From NCBI GenBank assembly GCA_902803805.1, contig CADCRH010000078.1:1-39719 (forward strand): a stretch of DNA of 39,719 nucleotides, given 5' to 3'. The position numbers and the translations under genes were made by a program. This DNA comes from an uncultured Ruminococcus sp. (lineage in GTDB: Bacteria > Bacillota > Clostridia > Oscillospirales > Acutalibacteraceae). The notes under the pieces were generated by a model that ran no database searches, had not been told where the DNA came from, and was given only the letters and a program-made list of their open reading frames with translations. This document shows, one piece after another, positions 34,076 to 39,719 of the stretch (positions are counted from its first letter, which is position 1; each line of letters begins with the position of its first letter).

Positions 34076-35341
34076 ATGAAAATTCTTGTAGTAGGAAGCG
34101 GCGGACGCGAACACGCCATTATCCGCAAGCTGAAAGAAAGTCCGAAGGCTGAAAAAATCTATGCCGCACCGGGCAACGGCGGTATCTCGAAGGATGCCGA
34201 ATGTGTGAATATCGGTGCAATGGACAAGGAAAAAATGGCAGCGTTTGCAAAAGAAAACGATATTGACCTTGTTTTTGTCGCACCTGATGACCCGCTTGCC
34301 GACGGTATGGTTGACGCTCTCGAAGGAGCAGGTATCAGAGCATTCGGACCTCGTGCCAATGCGGCTGTGATCGAGAGCAGCAAGGTATTTTCCAAGAACC
34401 TGATGAAAAAATACCATATTCCCACAGCGGATTATGAAGTATTTGACGACCCGACAAAGGTAATGGCATATATCGAAGAAAAAAATCAATACCCCGTAGT
34501 GGTAAAGGCAGACGGACTGGCGCTCGGTAAAGGTGTGATCATCGCACAAAACCACGCCGAAGCACAGGCGGCTGTCAAAGAAATAATGGAAGATAAAAAA
34601 TTCGGTGATTCGGGCAATAATGTGGTAGTAGAAGAATTCCTCACAGGCCCCGAAGTTTCCGTTCTTGCGTTTACGGACGGCATTTCTTTGAAGCCGATGG
34701 TTTCTTCCAAAGACCATAAAAGAGCGTATGATAATGATGAAGGACTCAATACGGGCGGTATGGGTACAATAAGCCCGAACCCGTACTATACGGACGAAAT
34801 TGCGGAGATTTGCCGCAAGACGATTTTTGAGCCGACAGTTGCCGCAATGAACAGCGAGGGAAGAACCTTTAAAGGCTGTCTGTATTTCGGTCTGATGCTG
34901 ACACCAAACGGTCCGAAAGTTATTGAGTATAACGCACGTTTCGGTGATCCCGAAACACAGGTAGTACTGCCAAGACTGAAAACAGATCTGGTGGATATTA
35001 TCAATGCCGTGATCGACGAAAAGCTTTCACAGCTTGACATTGAATGGACAAACGAAGCAACCGCTTGTGTCGTAATGGCATCGGGTGGTTATCCGCTTTC
35101 CTATCAAAAAGGCATTGAGATCACAGGACTTGACGAAAACGGACAGACAGAGGGTGCAACTGTTTTTCACGCAGGAACCAAGTTTGAAAACGGAACGTTT
35201 TATACCAACGGCGGACGCGTTCTCGGTATTACCGCAAGTGCCGAAACACTGGATAAAGCACTCGAAAAGGCTTATAAAGCAGTCGATAGTATTCACTTTG
35301 AAGGTGCCCATTACCGTAAGGATATAGGAAAAACGAAGTGA
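34076..35341 (+). CDS. purD: Phosphoribosylamine-glycine ligase
   Basis: ATP-grasp enzyme joining glycine to phosphoribosylamine (GAR formation). The 421-residue protein has GSGGREHA at 7-14, a central ATP-grasp domain with 'KADGLALGKGV', and NARFGDPETQ near residues 283-292. GGAGG precedes the ATG. It is the last gene of the purine operon; purC, purL and purB are not in this window. Confidence 0.96.
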   Translation: MKILVVGSGGREHAIIRKLKESPKAEKIYAAPGNGGISKDAECVNIGAMDKEKMAAFAKENDIDLVFVAPDDPLADGMVDALEGAGIRAFGPRANAAVIESSKVFSKNLMKKYHIPTADYEVFDDPTKVMAYIEEKNQYPVVVKADGLALGKGVIIAQNHAEAQAAVKEIMEDKKFGDSGNNVVVEEFLTGPEVSVLAFTDGISLKPMVSSKDHKRAYDNDEGLNTGGMGTISPNPYYTDEIAEICRKTIFEPTVAAMNSEGRTFKGCLYFGLMLTPNGPKVIEYNARFGDPETQVVLPRLKTDLVDIINAVIDEKLSQLDIEWTNEATACVVMASGGYPLSYQKGIEITGLDENGQTEGATVFHAGTKFENGTFYTNGGRVLGITASAETLDKALEKAYKAVDSIHFEGAHYRKDIGKTK

Positions 35342-35348
35342 TTTTTCA

Positions 35349-35380
35349 AAGCGTGCTGACACTGATATGTCGGCACGCTT
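35349..35380 (+). terminator. Terminator hairpin after purD
   Basis: A 13-base-pair stem (35349-35361 with 35368-35380, one T-G pair) with a 6-base loop, then GATTCATTTT. The T tract is interrupted, so termination may be partial. Confidence 0.65.
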
Positions 35381-35435
35381 GATTCATTTTCTGCCTGACC
35401 TGAATGATCAATCCAAAACGAAAGGAATGTTGACC

Positions 35436-35891
35436 GTGCTTGATACCGCGCCCGAACATATTAAAAATTATTGCTTTGCGGATGAAAACGACCGGACATA
35501 TCAACAGCTTTGCAAAGAATTTGACGAAGAACACTATTCTCTGTATCAGATAAAATGCATCTGCGGCAATACGGAATGGAATGTTTATTGTGACCCGAAC
35601 CCGACTGTCAAAGCGATATGCCCGAAATGCAGACAGGAAATCACTGTTTACGACCTGATCTACTATCCTGCCGCCGTGAAATGCTCAAGGGACGATGATG
35701 TATTTACGCAGGAAGCGCATAACGGCATTACGGAATTTAAAGTTTATGTCGCTTTTGAATATGTGCCGGAGGAATGGGAGGAGCTGTCCAAAGACCCCGA
35801 CTATCGGTTTAATGATGACATAACGTGGTGTTGTATCTATCTCAAATGCGGCGATGAAATCATCAATATCGTAAATGATGAAACGGCATAA
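35436..35891 (+). CDS. Hypothetical protein with zinc-ribbon-like cysteines
   Basis: I do not recognise the function. The 151-residue acidic, soluble protein has a central CxC (CICG) and a CPKC motif about 25 residues later, with a further Cys beyond. That is consistent with one zinc-binding ribbon. A C-terminal 'WCCIYLKCGDEIINIV' stretch follows. The open frame begins at 35367 inside the purD terminator; GAAAGGA nine bases before GTG 35436 indicates the real start. ATG 35427 and TTG 35430 are too close to that ribosome binding site. Confidence 0.7.
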   Translation: MLDTAPEHIKNYCFADENDRTYQQLCKEFDEEHYSLYQIKCICGNTEWNVYCDPNPTVKAICPKCRQEITVYDLIYYPAAVKCSRDDDVFTQEAHNGITEFKVYVAFEYVPEEWEELSKDPDYRFNDDITWCCIYLKCGDEIINIVNDETA

Positions 35892-35945
35892 TGAGGTTTC
35901 TTTGCCGTTTTTGACAAAAATTTTGCGGATATTTTTGCTAATATA

Positions 35946-35974
35946 TTGTATAAAAAATCTTTTTATGCTACAAT
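35946..35974 (+). promoter_or_regulatory. Promoter of fhs
   Basis: TTGTAT (35946-35951), 17 bases, TACAAT (35969-35974), 69 bases before the start codon. Confidence 0.55.
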
Positions 35975-36043
35975 AAAGATGTAATCTGTTGTTTTCGTAG
36001 GAAAAGCGAAAATCAAGAAAAAATCTGAAACGGAGAGATGTAA

Positions 36044-37711
36044 ATGCTTACAGATATTGAGATCGCTCAGCAGGCACAGCCGGAGCCTATTGTGAAGATT
36101 GCCGCAAAGCTCGGCATTGCCGATGACGAGCTGGAGCTTTACGGTAAATATAAAGCAAAACTGACGGAGGAACTGATTCAAAAGACCGCTGCCGATCAGG
36201 ACGGAAAACTGATTCTGGTAACGGCGATCAACCCGACGCCGGCAGGAGAAGGAAAAACAACCACTTCCGTAGGTCTTGGCGATGCACTGTCGAAAATGGG
36301 CAAAAAAACAGTCATTGCCCTCCGTGAACCGTCACTCGGTCCCGTATTCGGCATTAAGGGCGGTGCAGCAGGCGGCGGCTATGCACAGGTTATTCCGATG
36401 GAGGACATCAACCTGCATTTTACAGGTGATATGCACGCAATCACTTCCGCCAACAATCTGCTTTGTGCAATGCTTGACAATCATATTCAGCAGGGAAACG
36501 CACTGAAAATCGACGTAAAAAGAATCCTGATCAAACGTTGTCTTGATATGAATGACCGTGAACTCCGCAATATCGTGGCAGGTTTGGGCGGCAGAGTCAA
36601 CGGTGTTCCCCGTGAGGACGGCTTTATTATCACGGTTGCCAGTGAGGTAATGGCAATTCTTTGTCTTGCTTCCGATATTGACGACCTTAAAGAGCGTCTG
36701 GGAAAGATTCTGATTGCCTATTCAACGGAGGGTACGCCGATCTATGCAAAGGATATTCAGGCGAACGGCGCAATGACAGCACTTTTGAAAGACGCTGTAA
36801 AGCCCAATCTTGTTCAGACACTGGAAGGTACACCGGCATTAATGCACGGAGGACCTTTCGCTAATATCGCTCACGGCTGTAATTCTGTAAGAGCTACCAA
36901 ACTGGGACTGAAACTGGCGGATTACTGCATTACAGAAGCAGGCTTCGGTTCAGACCTCGGTGCGGAGAAATTCTTTGATATAAAGTGCCGTAAAGCAGGT
37001 TTAAAGCCGTCGGCAGTGGTGGTAGTGGCAACTGTCAGGGCATTGAAATATAACGGCGGCGTTCCGAAAACAGAACTCGGCACGGAAAATCTTGACGCAC
37101 TCAAAAAAGGGATCGTCAATCTCGGTGTGCATATTGATAATATGCAGAAATTCGGTGTTCCCGTAGTGGTTGCCATCAACCGGTTCGGTGCAGATACCGA
37201 TGCAGAGCTTTCCTATATTGAAAATTACTGTAAAGAGCGCGGTGCGGATTTCGCCCTTTCCGAAGTATTTGCAAACGGCGGAAACGGCGGTATCGAACTT
37301 GCGAAAAAGGTGATCGCCGCGGCTGAACATCCGTCGGATTTTCAGCCGATCTATTCCGATGAGCTTTCCATCAAGGAAAAAATCAATGCGATTGCGACAA
37401 AAATTTACGGTGCCGACGGCGTTGTTTATACGACAGCGGCAAATAAAGCACTGGCGGATATTGAAAAACTGGATACGGCAAAGCTGCCTGTTTGTATCGC
37501 AAAAACGCAGTATTCGCTTTCTGATGACCCTCAGCTTCTCGGCAAACCGACAGACTTTACGATAACCGTTCGTGATGTCCGTCTGTCAAACGGTGCAGGT
37601 TTTGTGGTAGTTTACACGGGCGATATTATGATAATGCCCGGACTTCCAAAAGTACCTGCCGCAGAGAAGATCGACGTTGATTCCAACGGCAAGATCACAG
37701 GACTTTTCTGA
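36044..37711 (+). CDS. fhs: Formate-tetrahydrofolate ligase
   Basis: Makes 10-formyl-tetrahydrofolate from formate, THF and ATP. The 555-residue protein has the P-loop [11 protein letters not shown] at 64-74 and the signature block [18 protein letters not shown] at 95-112, both intact; the length is normal. In an anaerobe it supplies the formyl donor for purN and the AICAR formyltransferase encoded just upstream, and may also serve acetogenic one-carbon flow. It has its own promoter and a CGGAGAG ribosome binding site. Confidence 0.97.
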   Translation: MLTDIEIAQQAQPEPIVKIAAKLGIADDELELYGKYKAKLTEELIQKTAADQDGKLILVTAINPTPAGEGKTTTSVGLGDALSKMGKKTVIALREPSLGPVFGIKGGAAGGGYAQVIPMEDINLHFTGDMHAITSANNLLCAMLDNHIQQGNALKIDVKRILIKRCLDMNDRELRNIVAGLGGRVNGVPREDGFIITVASEVMAILCLASDIDDLKERLGKILIAYSTEGTPIYAKDIQANGAMTALLKDAVKPNLVQTLEGTPALMHGGPFANIAHGCNSVRATKLGLKLADYCITEAGFGSDLGAEKFFDIKCRKAGLKPSAVVVVATVRALKYNGGVPKTELGTENLDALKKGIVNLGVHIDNMQKFGVPVVVAINRFGADTDAELSYIENYCKERGADFALSEVFANGGNGGIELAKKVIAAAEHPSDFQPIYSDELSIKEKINAIATKIYGADGVVYTTAANKALADIEKLDTAKLPVCIAKTQYSLSDDPQLLGKPTDFTITVRDVRLSNGAGFVVVYTGDIMIMPGLPKVPAAEKIDVDSNGKITGLF

Positions 37712-37729
37712 TATTGAGAGGTTTTTAAC

Positions 37730-38152
37730 GTGCAGAAATTTTTAAGCAGATCACCGGACGAAACCGAACAGACAGCGTTTCGTCTGGCGCAAACGTTAAA
37801 AGGAACGGAGATCATTTCGATGTTCGGCGGTCTCGGAGCAGGAAAAACCGCATTTACAAGAGGGCTAGCACGCGGACTGGGCGTTGATGACGGCGTATCG
37901 AGCCCGACCTTTGCACTTGTGAATGAATATGAGGGGAAATTTCATATCTATCACTTTGATATGTACCGTATCAATTCCTATGATGACCTTTATTCAACGG
38001 GATTTTTTGACTATATGGATACGGGCATTATGGTGATCGAGTGGAGCGAAAAGATAGAAGCATTTCTTCCCGAACAGCGTATCACCGTAACGATCAAGTA
38101 TATTTCCGAAACGGAACGTGAAATCACTATAGAGGGGGCGGAGGAAATATGA
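37730..38152 (+). CDS. tsaE: tRNA threonylcarbamoyladenosine biosynthesis ATPase TsaE
   Basis: Small P-loop ATPase that, with TsaB and TsaD, installs t6A at position 37 of ANN-decoding tRNAs. The 140-residue protein has Walker A GGLGAGKT at 33-40, SSPTF at 57-61 and HFDMYR at 75-80. The start is GTG, eight bases after GAGAGG. Its stop overlaps the tsaB start (ATGA). Confidence 0.93.
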   Translation: MQKFLSRSPDETEQTAFRLAQTLKGTEIISMFGGLGAGKTAFTRGLARGLGVDDGVSSPTFALVNEYEGKFHIYHFDMYRINSYDDLYSTGFFDYMDTGIMVIEWSEKIEAFLPEQRITVTIKYISETEREITIEGAEEI

Positions 38153-38871
38153 AAATTCTTGCCATAGATACTAGCGCCTCGCCTGTTTCTGCGGCGCTCC
38201 TCAATGACGGCTTGCTGGCAGGGGAATTTTTTCTGAATACAAAAACCACTCACAGCCAGACACTGATGCCGCTTGTGCAGTCGCTTTTAAAAACGACCGA
38301 TACCGACATCAAGGACATCGACGTTTTTGCGGTCAATGCAGGACCCGGCTCTTTTACGGGAGTACGTATCGGTGTTGCCACCATAAAGGGAATGTCAATG
38401 CCGCTGAATAAACCGTGTGCGTCAGTTTCGACACTGGAAGCGATGGCATACAGTATGCCGTTTTCCCACGGAATTGTTTGTGCGGTAATGGACGCTCGCT
38501 GTCAGCAGGTATATAATGCACTGTTTATGCTGAACGGCGGAAAACCGGAGCGTATCACACCCGACAGGGCATTAAAAATAGAGGAGCTTCAGGCAGAGCT
38601 TGAATATTACGATGATACCGTTTATCTGGTGGGGGACGGTGCAGAACTTTGTTTTCAGGCTTATCGGGAAACATTGGAAAACGTTGTTCTGACACCCGAA
38701 AATATCCGTTATCAGCGTGCCTACGGAACGGCGAAAGCGGCGGAACAGCTTGCCGCAGAGGATCGGCTTTGTTCGTCCTCGGCACTTCAGCCAATGTATT
38801 TAAGATTGCCGCAGGCAGAACGGGAACTGAAAGCCAGACAGGAAAAACAGGCAAAGCAAAATGAACACTAA
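38149..38871 (+). CDS. tsaB: tRNA threonylcarbamoyladenosine biosynthesis protein TsaB
   Basis: A 240-residue ASKHA-fold partner of TsaD and TsaE in t6A synthesis. The N-terminal 'ILAIDTSASPVSAALL' and 'VNAGPGSFTGVRIGVATIKG' (about 63-82) are family signatures. It is translationally coupled to tsaE. The C-terminal tail is Lys/Gln-rich. tsaD is not in the window. Confidence 0.93.
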   Translation: MKILAIDTSASPVSAALLNDGLLAGEFFLNTKTTHSQTLMPLVQSLLKTTDTDIKDIDVFAVNAGPGSFTGVRIGVATIKGMSMPLNKPCASVSTLEAMAYSMPFSHGIVCAVMDARCQQVYNALFMLNGGKPERITPDRALKIEELQAELEYYDDTVYLVGDGAELCFQAYRETLENVVLTPENIRYQRAYGTAKAAEQLAAEDRLCSSSALQPMYLRLPQAERELKARQEKQAKQNEH

Positions 38872-38890
38872 AAACACAAATTTGTGTTTT
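38871..38890. repeat. Perfect 20-base palindrome between tsaB and rpiB
   Basis: AAAACACAAA is followed immediately by its reverse complement. It begins at the last base of the tsaB stop codon. It could act as a weak terminator or a protein-binding site. Confidence 0.6.
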
Positions 38891-38921
38891 GAATATTTGA
38901 GATCCGAAAGGGGAAACCAAA

Positions 38922-39371
38922 ATGAAATTAGCACTTGCGGCCGACCACGGAGCATTTGAGCTGAAAGAATCCATCAAAAAGCACCTTGACGAACAGGGAA
39001 TTGAATATCACGATTTCGGCTGTTATTCAAAAGATTCCGTTGACTATCCGAAATTTGCGTATCTTGCGGCTTCGGCGGTATCAAAGAATGAGTATGACTT
39101 CGGTGTAATTTGTTGTACAACGGGTCTTGGCGTATCAATGGCGGCAAATAAAGTAAAGGGCGTTCGTGCAGCGGTATGTACCAATGAAATGCTTGCCGAA
39201 ATGACACGCCGTCATAATAATGCCAATGTCATCTGTATGGGACAGAATGTCGTATCGGAGGAACTGGCGAACCGACTGGTCGATATTTTCGTTTCAACGG
39301 AATTCGAGGGCGGCAGACATCAGCGCAGAGTTGACCTCCTGACCGACATCGAAAATGGCAAAGAAGTTTAA
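38922..39371 (+). CDS. rpiB: Ribose 5-phosphate isomerase B
   Basis: Interconverts ribulose 5-phosphate and ribose 5-phosphate, giving the pentose for PRPP. The 149-residue protein has 'AADHGAFELK' (about 6-15), the catalytic-cysteine loop CTTGLGVSMAANK (Cys65; most family members read CGTG), and 'RRHNNANVICMG' (about 96-107). An AAAGGGG ribosome binding site precedes the ATG. Confidence 0.93.
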   Translation: MKLALAADHGAFELKESIKKHLDEQGIEYHDFGCYSKDSVDYPKFAYLAASAVSKNEYDFGVICCTTGLGVSMAANKVKGVRAAVCTNEMLAEMTRRHNNANVICMGQNVVSEELANRLVDIFVSTEFEGGRHQRRVDLLTDIENGKEV

Positions 39372-39499
39372 AAATTCATAATTCATAATTGCCCTGCGGG
39401 AAACCGTAAGAAGTGATGCAGCCGTAATCTAAGATTATTGATTATTCATTATTCTTTACTTCCGTCCTGTGGGGTGCAGAAGAATTTTTGCAGGCAAAA

Positions 39500-39538
39500 G
39501 AACCGCCCGATGTATCATAACAATACATCGGGCGGTTC
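39500..39538. repeat. Hairpin, second copy of the 1450-1492 element
   Basis: A perfect 16-base-pair stem (39500-39515 with 39523-39538) with a 7-base loop. The 21-base core differs from that at 1461-1481 by one loop base. The outer stem differs but stays paired. Flanking T tracts are poor, so termination is uncertain. Confidence 0.7.
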
Positions 39539-39546
39539 GTCAGTTA

Positions 39547-39709
39547 AGAGTCTGTTTAATATCTGTGCCGTGCGGACCTTTGCAGCATCATTTTTTCGAT
39601 AACAAGGAAAAAAGGCGCAGGCATACTGACGGATGGCAAGTCTTTTTGACGCAGTTAGCGGAAAAATGTGCCAAAAAGCCGTGCGGTGCTAAGATTTTAA
39701 ACAGGCTCT
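39547..39709. mobile_element. MITE-like element with imperfect terminal inverted repeats
   Basis: The first 18 bases (39547-39564, AGAGTCTGTTTAATATCT) and the last 18 (39692-39709) are inverted copies with 16 matches. The octamer CCGTGCGG also occurs near both ends as a direct repeat (39568-39575, 39679-39686). At 163 bases it has no room for a transposase. No clear target-site duplication was found, so the boundaries are tentative. Confidence 0.5.
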
Positions 39710-39719
39710 AAGGCACAAA

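Larger units (their letters stand above)
39372..39719. other. Gene-free 3' end of the window
   Basis: These 348 bases contain A/T-rich short direct repeats (39373-39390), a hairpin related to the one at 1450-1492, and a MITE-like element. A frame through 39469-39711 is open but looks like a by-product of these elements. Confidence 0.6.

Noticed and set aside
33557..34717. A 386-codon minus-strand frame opposite the formyltransferase and purD genes
   Set aside because: It is antisense to two well-supported genes, crosses their junction, is Cys/Phe/His-rich in the manner of shadow frames, and resembles no family.
35975..36043. Tetrahydrofolate riboswitch before fhs
   Set aside because: The leader is short and lacks the conserved THF-aptamer core; only a weak TTTTCG/CGAAAA pairing is visible.
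39469..39711. An 80-codon plus-strand frame at the right end
   Set aside because: It runs through a hairpin and the MITE-like element, has no ribosome binding site and no recognisable domain.

Overview
The window looks like a housekeeping segment of a low-to-mid GC, Gram-positive gut-type Clostridia chromosome, most like Oscillospirales / Ruminococcaceae. That placement is inferred from strong GGAGG ribosome binding sites, sigma-A-like promoters, a BofA-family sporulation protein, Rex, an energy-coupling-factor (ECF) transporter, a surface protein with a sortase-like tail, and a B. subtilis-type Fe-S PurF. I see no rRNA, tRNA, CRISPR array, prophage or intact insertion sequence.

Layout. 1-3.1 kb: a zinc-ribbon membrane protein converges on a short-chain dehydrogenase/flavin-reductase pair, with a bidirectional terminator hairpin between them. 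3.1-11.2 kb: a full arginine operon, argG-argH-argC-argJ-argB-argD-argF, behind a promoter with a candidate ArgR box and closed by a strong terminator. 11.2-13.1 kb: a divergent DXS-like thiamine-diphosphate enzyme. 13.2-15.6 kb: a two-gene cassette of an EctB-like diaminobutyrate aminotransferase and an ATP-grasp ligase. 15.7-16.8 kb: rex and bofA.

16.8-24.1 kb is the most interesting region. A promoter, a cobalamin riboswitch and a riboswitch-proximal terminator precede a small basic protein with a homing-endonuclease-associated-repeat-like segment. Then come a secreted wall-anchored protein joining a DUF4430 beta-grasp domain to an alpha/alpha-toroid (the two fold types that make up animal transcobalamin/intrinsic factor), a membrane-tethered DUF4430 protein on a long Ser/Thr/Gln-rich stalk, EcfT, and one 872-residue protein fusing both ECF ATPases to extra membrane helices and an S component. 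I read this as a self-contained corrinoid capture-and-import system: surface binding, hand-over at the membrane, then ECF import, with expression shut down by cobalamin.

24.1-28.3 kb: an ArsC/Spx-like protein behind a promoter overlapped by a long dyad, a YgiQ radical SAM protein, and an NfeD-SPFH pair. 28.4-35.4 kb: a purine operon, purE-purF-purM-purN-IMP cyclohydrolase (PurO type)-AICAR formyltransferase-purD, in which bifunctional PurH is replaced by two separate proteins. 35.4-39.4 kb: a zinc-ribbon-like hypothetical protein, formate-tetrahydrofolate ligase (linked to the one-carbon needs of purine synthesis), tsaE-tsaB and rpiB. The last 350 bases hold no gene but contain a second copy of a hairpin found at 1.45 kb and a MITE-like element with inverted ends.
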